A stretch of DNA of 64,000 nucleotides from Erodium maritimum (Eukaryota; Streptophyta; Magnoliopsida; Geraniales; Geraniaceae). The stretch spans positions 64,837,675-64,901,674 of the forward strand of contig OY997594.1 in the NCBI GenBank assembly GCA_963921825.1, in the 5' to 3' direction. Position 1 is the first letter of the stretch; every line of letters starts with the position of its first letter. Position numbers and translations under genes: made by a program. A model generated the notes under the pieces. That model made no database searches, had not been told where the DNA came from, and was given only the letters and a program-made list of their open reading frames with translations. Below, piece after piece: positions 11,164 through 21,743 of the stretch.

Positions 11164-13421
11164 GAGTGAGAACAACGGGCTGCCCCTCGCCCCTGATCCG
11201 CGCGTTTGCGGTTTGCGGCCCTCGGGCCGTCCCACTGTGGGTCGGATTTTACGCGGTCCGGGCCTCATCCCGCGCCCCTCGCCCATCGCTCGCGGGCCGG
11301 GCTCGCGCCCCTCGCTCGCGGGCCGGGCTCGCGCCCCTCACCCCTCGGCCCTTGCTCGCGCTGGTCCTCTCCCGTGGCGACACCTGGCATCCAAATCCGA
11401 CCGTTGTCAAACTGTCGGTAACAGCTCTTTTGTTTTTTTTTATAATTAAAATTCAACAAATTAAAACCCTATAAATACCCCAACCCCAACCTCATTTTTT
11501 CCACACCCATTCTCCAATTCCACTCTCCCATTCCCATATTCTCCTCTCTCATTTAAATTATTCTCGTGAAAAATGTCGGGCGACACAGTGTCCCGTGCAC
11601 AATCAGATGGTGACGAAGTCGGATTCAGCCCCGACGAACTGGCACAGAATTTGCAAGACATTCTAGGGGACCCTCGTGACAATTCCGCTTTCACGGCATA
11701 CTCACAACCGGGGTCGAGCTCAGGTAAGTGCAAACTAATTTTTTATTTATTGTATTTTTTTAATTCATGTATTGTATTTATTTAATGTATTTATTTATTT
11801 TTTTGATTATTTTAGTGTATTTGTTTAATTCATTTATTGTATTTGTTTAATTAATGTATTGTAATTTTTTATTCATTTATTGTTTAGGGCAATTCCGTCC
11901 ACAACAATTCCAAATGGCGCCAGGGTTCCAAATCCCGCAACAATTTGGAATGAACCCACAAGGACAATGGTTCCAGCTTCCACCCCAATTCTACAAATAC
12001 CCCAAGCACTCACTACCCGACGTAGTCGTCCCCCGACCATCCTCTACTGGACCTTCCCAACGACAACGACGACCCCGAGCAACACAACCGGATGCACGGG
12101 TATTCACCAAGGACGAAGACATACACCTCATAGACTGCTGGCTGAGTACTACAAAAGACGCCATCAAGGGAAACTCTCAAGCCGGAAACACATTCTGGTG
12201 CAATATTGAGAGGAAGTACAACTCGAGGGGAGGTCACCGCCATCGCGATTTGGGATCTCTCAAGAAACGTTGGGGCAGAGGCTCCTCACAGACAAGGAGG
12301 TTCCTCGGGTATCTGAAGACCTCCAAGGCCGAGTACGCCACCGGAGCTAACCACGAGGAGAACATGAGACGTGCGAAGGAGATGTGGGCGACTGTACCGA
12401 AGAACAGCAGACCGAATGACCACCCAGCAAAGTTCGACCTGGATCATTGGGTTGCGAAGCTCGAGGGCAATAAGAAGTTCGATGCCGAGGAATGCACAAT
12501 GGGTAATGTCCGCCAAGAACAAGCACGCCAACAACGACAACGGTTGGATGAGGCTGGGGCTTATAGCCCAATCCCACCCACAAGCACAGGGGACAATTAC
12601 ACACCTCTTAGTGGTGAGTCCCAACAACCAGAATGAGGAGCTTCCGACCACAACGAGGGGACTGAGGTCCCTCTCAGCGACACACCCCCATCCCCTGAGG
12701 CCGCCCCAAGTCCCCCTCGTCGAACGCGACCGCAAGGAAAGAAGGCATCAAAAAAGGCGAGCATGCTCACGACCCAAATGTCTGCCTTCGTCGAGATGGA
12801 ACGTACACGGCAGGAGGCTGAGCGTACACGGCAGGAACGCCATGCAGAAAGGACCCACATGATACACACAATAACCCAACAGTGGGAAGAAAACTTCGCC
12901 ACCTACATGTCCATGGTGGAAAAGGATACCTCCTCCTTCACCGAAGAGGATATGGAAGAGTATAGGTTGTGCAAGGCCCGACTGCGAGTAGTCATGGATA
13001 CCCTTGAAGGTGAACTTCAAGATCTTCGACGACAACAACCACCACCGGATGTCGACCCAACAAGGGATGATTCTTGAGCATGTATTTGTTTGTGGGTTGT
13101 ATTAAAAGGGGATCAATAAAATTAGTAGTTAATTTTTATTCGTGTTCAATTTATTTATTATCATTAGTTATTTTTTTACATATTTTTAAATTTAAAATAA
13201 TTTAAATGATTTCTGATAAAGAATTAAATAAAACAGCAAAATATCAATAAATAACAACTCAGCATCCAGTCAGCACAAGGGCCTCAGCCCCAGGGCTTCA
13301 CACATGGCCTCTCATTGCAAAACACCCACTATTCTGAGACCGTAGGGCCTCACTTTTGTCTAGTCAGCACAAGGGCCTCGGGGTCAAGGCCTCACCCAGA
13401 GCCTTTCCATTGTACATGCTC
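11164..13421 (+). mobile_element. PIF/Harbinger-like element 1, TAA target duplication, one Myb-like gene
   Basis: The element is flanked by TAA at 11161-11163 and 13422-13424, the 3-bp duplication expected for PIF/Harbinger. Imperfect terminal inverted repeats: left GAGTGAGAACAACGG, right end read inward GAGCATGTACAATGG, 10 of 15 identical. The left end is extremely G/C-rich (11180-11400). It carries one intron-containing Myb/SANT gene and no DDE transposase, so it is non-autonomous as it stands. Confidence 0.75.
11573..13077 (+). pseudogene. Myb/SANT-like ORF1-type protein of Harbinger element 1, one in-frame stop
   Basis: Exon 1 is 11573-11723 and exon 2 begins at 11888; the GTAAGT and TTTAG borders restore frame as SSSGQF. 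Exon 2 encodes a Gln/Pro-rich segment, then a Myb/SANT-like domain (RVFTKDEDIHLIDCWLST, then NTFWCNIERKYN). This is the type often auto-annotated as glutathione S-transferase T3-like or NAM-associated, and known as ORF1 of Harbinger elements. A TGA at 12634-12636 interrupts the frame. Coding then resumes in the same frame to 13077 with a coiled-coil, Arg/Glu-rich tail (TRQEAERTRQERHAERTH). The total would be about 445 codons with only this lesion. A TATA-like CCCTATAAATACC at 11467 precedes the start. In active Harbinger/Pong systems ORF1 assists the transposase in DNA binding. Confidence 0.72.
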
Positions 13422-13424
13422 TAA

Positions 13425-13842
13425 GGGTCCAATTCCCTCACCTCATGTAGGGGAGTGTATAGGCGGATATCTAGTTCGTACGCATCATATCCATTCCATG
13501 TGTAAATATATGGGTTGGCAAAAATGAGACTCATCATTCATACACGAATTGATATTTTTTACGGATTACATCCAACTGGTTGTGAGAGAATTGGACATCA
13601 TCGGTATATTTGGGAAATATTAGTTTAAGAACTTATATTATATTTATTATGTATCCATAATGAAAGCTTTTGATGTAATATATTATGGCCAATTTAAGTT
13701 TTTTTTTGTCAATTGGTTTTTGTAATTTTTTAACATAACCTTTAAAAGGTTTCACAAAATATAATAAATTTTTGTATGAGTTCCATAAAAAAAAAGTGGT
13801 GTACATAAAAACATGAATTCCCTGTGTAACCAAAATAATAGT
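13425..13842. other. Intergenic spacer between two Harbinger-like elements
   Basis: About 420 bp of A/T-rich sequence. No coding region is supported, and I see no continuation of the LINE reverse transcriptase that abuts the left side of Harbinger element 1. Confidence 0.5.
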
Positions 13843-14190
13843 TAAGAGCACTCACAGTCATGGGCGAGGAGCAGCTGGCGAGATCATCTCGCCGGCGTGG
13901 AGCAGGCAGGGAGCAGGCGAGGTGGAGGCGAGGAAGCAGCTGGCGACTTGGGTAGCCGTTAACGACCTCGCCAGTAGATCTCGCTGGTGAGGATGAATCT
14001 GATCTCCTCGGGTGGCGCGCCGGCCGTTGGCGAGCCACACGCTGGCGACACGTGGCCTGGGTCGCTGGCAGCATTAATTTTTTTCTTCTTCACTTTTCTC
14101 CCCTATAAATACACACCCCAAAACTCATTTTACACACACTCAAATTCTCTCTTCTACTACACTTCAAGTCCTATTCAAATTTCTTTCGCC

Positions 14191-15168
14191 ATGTCTTCTT
14201 TCGATCTCAACGAGTGGGTTCTCAACTATAGGTCAGTGACCGATGAAACGTTGTCCCAAGAGTTTTTGGAGCCTTGCTTTTCCCCCAACCCGACTGTCCA
14301 ATCCTCTCAAATCCTTTCCGAGCCCGCCGAAGTACGTCCGTCCGTCCGTCCGACAAAGGCCAAAGCAAAGCGTGTCTTATGGACTAACGAGGAGGACTGC
14401 AGGTTAGTTCGAGCTTGGATGCACCACTCGTAGGACTCAGTGCATGGCAACCAGAAGCATAATTTGAAGTACTGGGGGGCCATCGCTGAGGAAATGGAAG
14501 TCACTCGGGGCCCGGATGATCCGGTGAGGTCGGGGAAGCAGTGCAAAGACCACTGGCAGGGGACAAATCCCAAAGTGACGTTCTTCCAAGGGCTGTTTGT
14601 GAAGACCTGCAGGGACTACAGGAGCAGCCGGAACGATGCGGCGATCATGAAGTTGACCGAGGAGCAATACATAAAGGCCTGTGGTCATCCATTCACATGG
14701 AAACACTGGTGGGATCTTGCGAAAGGAGAACACAAGTGGAATTCTCATTACTTTGTTGTTGACGAGCCCGTTGTACCGACACCGGTTACGGAGTTCGATG
14801 TCGAACATTCTACCGACTCCGGCAAGCGCCCTCGTGAAGACACACCGGGCTCTAAGGACAGTCAGCAAACGACCGGTGCTAATACGGAGGGTCAACCCCA
14901 ATACAAGAGGCCTATGGGCTGCAAGGCTCAGAGGTAAGGGCTCAACATCATTGTCTAAGGAAGCGGTTGCCGATCGTGTCGAGAGGGCCCATATAGCGGC
15001 CAAAGAAGCAAGCCAAGCCAGGACCATTGAGAAGGCTGCGCAGCTGAAGCTGATGGCATACCAGCAGTGAGTCGAAGCTGAAAAAGCCGACACTTCGGGC
15101 ATGGACCCCGAGCAGCTACAGGCCCACATGACGCAACTTAATATTTTGCGCAATCTGATGGCCCAGTG
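14191..15168 (+). pseudogene. Long Myb/SANT protein of Harbinger element 2, disabled
   Basis: Starts at the ATG after TATA-like CCCTATAAATACAC (14100-14113) and a CT-rich leader. The Myb/SANT region reads RVLWTNEEDCRLVRAWMHHS, then an in-frame TAG at 14431-14433 (probably once CAG), then DSVHGNQKHNLKYWGAIAEE, GKQCKDHWQG and FTWKHWWDLAKGEHKW. The frame ends at 14937, and the tail continues in another frame (VADRVERAHIAAKEASQART) to a TGA at 15068-15070 and a final stop at 15168. There are therefore three visible lesions: a nonsense codon, a frameshift near 14925 and a second nonsense codon. The protein type is Harbinger ORF1-like with a NAM-associated-like C-terminal helix. Confidence 0.72.
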
Positions 15169-15518
15169 ACTTGTTTTTTTTCCAGCTTACCGTACTTGTT
15201 TTTTTTAGTTGTAATTCAAGATGCCTTTTTAATGAATGGTTTTTAATTTTCATGTTTTGGTAATTTGTTTACTTTAATGGCTTGTTTGAATTTGGTCAAA
15301 AAAGAATTTTTTTTACATTATGAGGTCTCCATTATTGGGATGTGTGCCATTATTGCCACCACCACCACAAAATGACCAATATGCCCCCTAGTGGCCGGCG
15401 GTTTTGGCCTATAAATGGAACCCTTCTCCTCCTTCATTCTTCACATCTCTTCTCCAAATCTCTCTCTATCTCCAATACTTTTGTTCTTCAATTTTTCTTC
15501 ACTTTCTTCGAAGCACCA

Positions 15519-15908
15519 ATGGCCGGCGTAGGCTCATATCCGTGGACCAACGAGGAGGAGATGGTGTTGGTCCTATGTTGGCTGCAGGACGCCCGGCCGG
15601 GCCCAAATCATAGGTATTGGCCGGAAGTGTATGCCAATTTTGTCCACAATGCTCCGGCCAATTCCCCGTCGAGAACCCAGAAACAGTGTCGAGACCACTG
15701 GCAGGAACTCGCTCGGAGAATCCACCGGTATGAATTGTGCTTCCGTGCAGCAGTTCATAACGCCCCGCCGGGAACTTCCGAGACTCACGTTCGCTCTCAA
15801 GCAGCCGCTGCCCATTACAGGGACCATCGCAACCATTTCATGAAGATGGGTCTGTGGGAGATCGTTCGAGACCAGTACAAATTCCTGCAGTACGTTCACG
15901 AGCTGTAG
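15519..15908 (+). CDS. Short intact Myb/SANT protein of Harbinger element 2 (129 aa)
   Basis: An uninterrupted 129-codon ORF from the ATG at 15519. A TATA-like GCCTATAAATGG at about 15408 and a CT-rich leader lie upstream. Almost the entire protein is one Myb/SANT-like domain: YPWTNEEEMVLVLCWLQDA, RYWPEVYANFVHN, RTQKQCRDHWQELARRIHRY. It lacks the coiled-coil tail of its longer neighbour. It lies 350 bp downstream of the long gene inside the same terminal repeats. A likely role is DNA binding at the element ends or, alternatively, competitive repression of a full-length ORF1 protein; both are inference. It is the only unbroken coding region in the Harbinger-like elements here. Confidence 0.7.
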   Translation: MAGVGSYPWTNEEEMVLVLCWLQDARPGPNHRYWPEVYANFVHNAPANSPSRTQKQCRDHWQELARRIHRYELCFRAAVHNAPPGTSETHVRSQAAAAHYRDHRNHFMKMGLWEIVRDQYKFLQYVHEL

Positions 15909-16238
15909 ATCGTGTCCTAAAATTAGATTTCGTTTAAGTATGTACTAACTTACCATCTGCGTGCTAATTATATGTATAATTATCGTTAAAGTTTGTTTTA
16001 ATTATCGTATGTGTGGTATATGTATAAATATAATAAAGTTGTGGGTTATGTTGCAAATTGTTTTTCATTTTTTTAATGTTTTTTCCTCCTTCTCGCCGGC
16101 TGCTCCTCGCCAGCAACACTTTCCCCACTGCAGACGTCGCTGCCTCCTCGCTGGCGAGATAATTAAAGTTTAATATTTTAAGTCATCTCGCCGGCGCCAT
16201 CTCGCCGACAGCCGGTGAGATGACTGTGGATGCTCTAA

Positions 16239-17330
16239 TAACAGTCCATTAGTGAACTCAATGGCCAAGTACATATAAACTTGTAAATGACACCCAAAAA
16301 TTTAAATTCAAGTTACAGTTAAGACACACTTGCTTAATGATAGGCATTCAGTACCCTTTTCCCAACTTAAACAGTTAATGCACACTGACATCAAACAGTC
16401 CATTAAGAAGAAGAGAAGCACCCTTTTTCCTTACATAAAAAAAGGGTGATCATTTTCATGTGCCCTATTAGCATCCGGTTTGGGCAAGCTCTAATAACAT
16501 GAACAAATATCAATCTTTGAAGTTTTAAAAAAGTACAGGGCAGTCCAGTAAGAATAATTTCCAATCCCAACTCAAACCCAAAACTTACAACCTACAATCA
16601 ACACAGTAAACACTACACCATAATAGAACCATACCAAACCCTTGAAGTAATTAGTGGTACATAACCTAGCCAACCCACAAATTCCCAACCCGGGTCCTCA
16701 AACTCCACAAAAACCAAAAAAATCAACATAGCCATGAAAAAAGGAAAATCAAAAACAACAAATTGAAGTCATCTATGTGCAGATTAAACTAAATAAGCAG
16801 CTGTTCATCAGCAAGCACAGAAGAGGGAGTTGTCGAGTGAGCAACTGAGTGTTGAGAGTGAAGTGTGAACTGAGGTCAACGACTTAGAGGGGGTATTTTC
16901 GACTTTTTGGGTGCACCGTTAATGATTTCGTTAGTTTAGACGTCTGTTTATACTAATTGTTAAATTCCAAACCTATTATGTTAGGAATTGTAACGAAACG
17001 TTTGCCTCGGTTAGGATGTGATAATGAAACGTTTGGAAAGGTTTGGAAGCAACATTATCCTTTATTTATTCGTTGCGTTGTAGCACATCAGGCAGTGGTG
17101 CACGTTGCTGGGCACACACCTGAAACGAAACGACCGCATCTCTGAATAATAGAGGGACTCTATGGTAGCAAACGATGATTTCGATTTTGTCCACCGATTG
17201 TTCATGATTTAGTTATCGTTACTCACGCTTCCAATGACATTCCAATTTCCGGTTATCAAGGAAGTGTAATAGGGGAGTCGGAGATATTTAAGCTCAAGGA
17301 CGTGACAAAGAAATAATTGATTTGGATGCG
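16239..17330. other. Gene-free spacer
   Basis: About 1.1 kb of A/T-rich sequence with short ORFs only. Around 16980-17160 there is a Thr/Arg-poor low-complexity stretch with two copies of a gaaacgttt motif. I recognise no gene or complete mobile element. Confidence 0.4.
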
Positions 17331-17806
17331 ATTTTCATCTCACTACCTTAACTATTTTTTGTGGCACCTCACTACCCTAGAATGCATTTTTTTTTCACTT
17401 TCATATCCGCCGTCAATTTTCCATCCATTTTTAGACAGAAAATGGTCATGTGACCTTACTTTTTCTATAAAAAAAATAATACCTAAACTACCTTTTACCT
17501 TCCTTTCTTACCCACTTAATTTTCATTAAAACCCTAAACAACCCTTTGCTGATGTCGGGTTATTTAGGGTTTTAATGAAAATGAAGTGGGTAAGAGAGGG
17601 AGGTAAAGGGTAGGTATCTTTAGAAAAAGTAGGGTCATGTGCTTCGTACATGACCATTTTTCATCCAAAAATGGTTGAAAAAAATTGAATGCGGGTATGA
17701 AAGTGAAAAAAAAAATGCATTCTAAGATACTAAGGTGCCACAAAAAATAATTAGGGTAGTGAGATGAAAATAATTTTTTTTTTTTAGGATAATGAGATGA
17801 AATTAT
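17331..17806. mobile_element. Foldback MITE with long inverted arms
   Basis: The left arm 17331-17544 (starting attttcatctcactacc) is an inverted copy of the right arm 17557-17771 (ending ggtagtgagatgaaaat), with a 12-nt spacer. Similarity is high along the whole arms, with small indels. A further copy of the terminal motif (gataatgagatgaaatt) sits at 17787-17803, so the right end may extend there. There is no coding capacity. Flanking target duplication was not resolved. Confidence 0.82.
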
Positions 17807-19100
17807 CCCTTTAAAATTTAATCATGTAAAATGATTTCTTATATTGAATTGGGTTTACATAACTAAATGACTAACGATGCTAATAAGATGTTGGCATACT
17901 AGATATATACATATACACAGTAAACCAATGGTACGGGATGATATGGATCATCCACTTATACCAGACCGGGTGTTCTCATCTACAAAATTAATTTCATTAG
18001 TTGATGCAGTTCGAAAGAACATAGTGGAGACTCAACAGTGAAACCCTAACCCCTTCTTTTCCAATTCTTTCTTCTGTGTTTTGTTGTTGACGGTTCGTTT
18101 CGCCTCCAAGCTTAGTGAGCCGTCGCCAGCCCCGCCTCCTTATCCTCTCGTCCATTCCTCTTTCCCTTTTGGCCCGTGGCTGTTCTTCTACTTGTCCTCA
18201 TCCATCTTTCGTCCTTGCTCCGGTATAGCTCATGCACGCTTGTTGACTGGTCTAGTCGTGCTCGTCGTCCTCCCCGGGATTTTCATTCGGTTCCCCCTTC
18301 AAACTTCGTAAGTCCATGTCTCCCTTTTCCTGTGATTTTGGATCTGGGACCCCTCCGTCGTTTGGTGTTGGTCGGAGGTGGGGTTGGTTGTCCAGCCTCG
18401 TCTGGCGCCTGGCTGAGGTAGGATTGGGGTTTGGTGTGATGGAGTCCTTCTTGTAGTGTTGGTCTGTTGACCTTCATTGTGCCTCGACCGGTCTTGGTGC
18501 TGGCCGCCGGCGAGGAAGGATTGGTCTTGGAGAGGCCACCGTTGGCCTTCACCCTCTCTCTCAGATGCGATTTTATGGTGATTCCTTACTCGGGCCTATT
18601 TCCCCTTTCTCCCATGAATCTCCGGCGTCGAGTTAACATTTTGGTGGTCTCGAATCCCCTCTTGGGTTGCTCCATGGTGTTGGCCATGGGCATGTTCCTT
18701 CTGAATAGAGCATTGTTCAGAGGCTGCTTTGGCGTTGAAGTGTAAGTTTATTTGTTTCAGTGGTGATAGTGGTTCAATGTAGTGGCTCGCGAGTCTGGAG
18801 GCGTTTGTTTCTACTCTGGTGCTAAGGGTGGTTGGGTCTATAGGAGTGCTGAAGTGTTAACTTTTTTCTTTTATTTTTTTGTTGCTTGCTCTGTTTTGGT
18901 CGTTTCTGTTGTATTTCCTGTGTTGATTTTGGTTTTATTCTTCATGTTTGAAAATTTTGGATACTTGACCCTTTCTTTGCTTCCCAATATAGGAACTTGT
19001 TAGACCCTCTTTGATTTTTAGGTTACATGTAGGTTGAAAATATAGGTGTAAGTTCTTTGTTCATCCTTTGTAGGGTTGGTTTGTAGTTTGGAGGCTTTGA
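17807..19100. other. Non-coding stretch, LINE-leader-like in composition
   Basis: From about 18040 to 19000 the plus strand is GC/T-rich, begins with gtgaaaccctaacccc, and reads like the non-coding 5' part of a plant LINE. It resembles in style the minus strand of the 56.1-58.2 kb element. No ORF in it has a recognisable domain. The assignment is weak. Confidence 0.3.
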
Positions 19101-19111
19101 CCCTTCTCTTC
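19101..19111. repeat. Target-site duplication (left) of the ORF1-only LINE
   Basis: CCCTTCTCTTC at 19101-19111 is repeated exactly at 21231-21241, bracketing the minus-strand LINE with a poly-T start at its left end. Confidence 0.72.
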
Positions 19112-21230
19112 CTTTTTTTTTGACTAAAAGGTACAATTTTATTAAAGTATAACCGGTAAATCCGGTATTGAGACGCCACATAGACATGAAGGAAGGTGAG
19201 GGGTTGGATAACGCCAGAAGTGCCTAAACGCTGCATCTGGGGGGCAAAGCAACCGAACTTGAACTGCATCAGTTGTAGGAGGCACGACATTAATTAGGGA
19301 CCCCTTCCGGAGCCAGTCTCTGAAGCCAGAGGATCCTAACATTCCTCCTGGCGAGGCTGCTTATCAGCTCTCGCCTGATCATCTCGGGGTTCACCAGCAG
19401 ACCCCCTCTTTACTCCCTCATCTCCCGCTCCCGTTCCAGCTCCAGCTCTATCTTTGTGCCTAGGCGGACCTGAAGCTTCGGTTTCCTGGCTACCAGAGAG
19501 ATGGCAGGCCACCAAGTTTTTCCAACCGGGATCAATTTACCTGACCTAGATGTGGCCCTGAGGACTTGTACAATTAGGTATAGTACTCGAGGATACAATT
19601 GGGCCCCTTCCTCAAGGAAATGTACCCTTAGGTACAATACTTAGGGATACGGGTCTTGTCCTGGATGGTATGCTCCGAGACCCTTGATGTCACAATCAAT
19701 CGCATATGGCTTGGCGCTCCGATCATTTTGGAACTCCAACATATACGAGTCGAACTATGGGGTACCAACCATATCCCAGTCACACTCGTGGACTACGTGT
19801 CCGATCAGCCCACACTTGAAACAAATAGAAGACAACTTTGTATAAGTGAGCGAGACACGAACCGATTCCAGAAATTCCCTACAGCGTAACAACAAGTGAA
19901 AGCGTAGGGTTAGCTCCACGAGGTGTCAGAACCTCACTTTCACAGTTCCTCCTCAGTAGAGACCCGTTGGTCACATGGGACAGCGACACATAGCCCAAGA
20001 GCTGAGTCATTAGCCTCCCCCGTTGCTCGGGTTCGCGCTAATGGAGGGAGACCATGAGCGTGAACCCATAGTTGAAACCGATCCATAACGGGGGCTCCCT
20101 AGCCATCGGATCCAAGTCTCCTAGCCGAAGCGGCCTCCCATCAAAGCACCAGGGTTTGTTGCCCCGGACCCAAGCACGAGCCTCCTCTGACTCGAAGAAG
20201 AACCCCAAAACTCCGGGGCCAATATCCTTGATCACCAATCCCTCTGTGGAATTCCCTCAAACTTCGGTGATGATTCGGAGTAAGACCTCTTTCCGGGGAG
20301 GCTTCCAGGTCAAGAGCTTGTCCATCATGGCAAATTGTTGACGGGCCATAACCGAAGGGCTCACCAGAGAATATGGCACCGTGACCTCCAACTCATCCTC
20401 CTCTTTCGACGAGCACGAAGAGAAGCCGTCTTACAGGCTAGCCATGTTAGAATCAAGGGAGTCCGGCGCGACCATTGCCCCTAAAGTAGAGCCGACTTCC
20501 TTTGGCTTGAACACCCGACAACGATGAATCATGCAAGGAGGCATAATTAGCAAGACCGGAATCACAGGAATTCGCGCCGTATTAGGGATTGCAACCCCGT
20601 CATAAAGCGCCTCTAATTCCTCCCTCCCGGGCTCGACCATGGGTGCTTTCCCCCGAAGAGGGTCCCAACCCAGTGGGGGTGGCGAGACGTCGTTGAGGGC
20701 AACCAATGGCGGCGGATTGACACTGGCCAGAACTGTGGACATCGCCACAACCGACGGGCCCTCAATGGGGATAATTGATGGCGATGGAACCTTGGCCGGA
20801 AGGTTGCTCGTAGAGGAAGCAACAATCGTAGCCTTGAGGGGACGGCCTCGTCGTGGCCTTACTACCGGAGCAGAGAACCCCTGAGAGAAAGCCATGATAG
20901 TCGTGGATGGTGGTGACGGTATAATGACAGACTGTGAGGGAAGAGGAATCAGAGAAGCTTGTCCGCATGGGATTTGCTTCGGTCTCCTTCGACGTCGTGG
21001 TTTGAAGGTAGGCACAACATTAGATGATGGACGAGGGGGAGGCACAAGTGCCAAGAACTGTATGGTTGCAGGTGACGATGAGATAAAACCGACGAAACAT
21101 ATAGACTTATCGACGACGATAGTAGAGAGTTTCATAAATTTCAAGGACTAGGTTTTTTTTGGAATAGACACTCGACCAATTGCGAGAGTCTTTAGATTTA
21201 GGAGCGAGAGAGTCTTTAGATTTAGGAGTG
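19112..21230 (-). mobile_element. ORF1-only LINE, apparently full unit, 2.1 kb, with 11-bp target duplication
   Basis: On the minus strand the element has a short 5' leader (with a duplicated tctttagatttaggag near 21188-21225), an ORF1 beginning at 21144, a 3' UTR, and an ending aataaaattgtacctttt followed by poly(A) (poly-T at 19113-19120). It is bracketed by the 11-bp duplication CCCTTCTCTTC. No endonuclease, reverse transcriptase or RNase H coding is present between ORF1 and the tail. It resembles a half-LINE that must have been mobilised in trans. Confidence 0.7.
19440..21144 (-). pseudogene. LINE ORF1 (DUF4283-like RNA-binding protein), decayed
   Basis: The N-terminal 237-codon frame (20431-21144) is Pro/Ser-rich with basic clusters (KPRRRRRPKQIP, RPRRGRPLK), typical of plant LINE ORF1. 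A TAA at 20431 ends it. In the same general order the conserved region follows: MARQQFA-type segment, then GPGVLGFFFESEEARAWVRG and NKPWCFDGRPLRLGDLDPM (20038-20238), the hallmark of the DUF4283 domain. Further frames continue leftward to about 19440 with several stops. The protein would bind LINE RNA as a nucleic-acid chaperone. The same core is present at 43384-43632. Confidence 0.68.
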
Positions 21231-21241
21231 CCCTTCTCTTC
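21231..21241. repeat. Target-site duplication (right) of the ORF1-only LINE
   Basis: Second copy of CCCTTCTCTTC, directly after the 5' end of the minus-strand ORF1-only LINE. Confidence 0.7.
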
Positions 21242-21735
21242 TCCCTTTATTTCAAACGAAACGATTAGGTATTAGATAAACTTTTGCTGATAAAAGGAAA
21301 CGTAGTGGAGGTGAGAAACGGCTCATATTGTCTCGTAGTCGGGGACATCTTCATATATGGACCAAAACAGGTTTGGGTATCATACAACTTATAATGAAAA
21401 CGGATCATAAATACTGGGACCAGACTTCCACACATAAAAAAATTGACTTTATCAATCTAATATAATCCTAACATTTGTATGTAGTACTTCATTTTTATTT
21501 CTTATCATTACATGTTTAATATACTTGAACAACCCTAAACCCTTTTCTATCTTAGAAGTCGATAATTTAAATTTATCTTCGCCGATCAAAAAAATAAAAC
21601 GCCAAAAGATCGTGAGTTTCTTGTAAATTCTGTAGGTTTTCTTTCTCCTTTCGATACCGACAAGGTGGTTAAGTTATTCGAATCTCCTTGAGAATTACTT
21701 TTTTCTTGTTCTAGTTCGTATCTTTTAGTCTTTTG
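21242..21735. other. Gene-free A/T-rich spacer
   Basis: About 500 bp with no supported gene or repeat; it precedes the hAT-type MITE. Confidence 0.4.
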
Positions 21736-21743
21736 GGCCTTCT

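Larger units (their letters stand above)
13846..16235 (+). mobile_element. PIF/Harbinger-like element 2, two Myb/SANT genes, no transposase
   Basis: Flanked by TAA at 13843-13845 and 16236-16238. The terminal inverted repeats match at 14 of 16 positions: left GAGCACTCACAGTCAT, right end read inward GAGCATCCACAGTCAT. Both subterminal regions are packed with CTGGCGAG / CTCGCCGG type motifs in both orientations, plausible transposase or ORF1-protein binding sites. The 2,390-bp interior holds two tandem, same-strand Myb/SANT genes, each with its own TATAAAT-type promoter and CT-rich leader. There is no DDE transposase. Confidence 0.82.

Noticed and set aside
11127..11474. Overlapping G/C-rich ORFs at the left end of Harbinger element 1
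   Set aside because: Low-complexity Arg/Pro/Ala translations in several frames at once come from the G/C-rich terminus and tandem cgcccctcgc motifs.
11164..13421. Harbinger element 1 inserted into the middle of the LINE reverse transcriptase
   Set aside because: I looked for the LINE's upstream coding region right of 13424 and did not find it, so the LINE probably ends here. The two simply abut.
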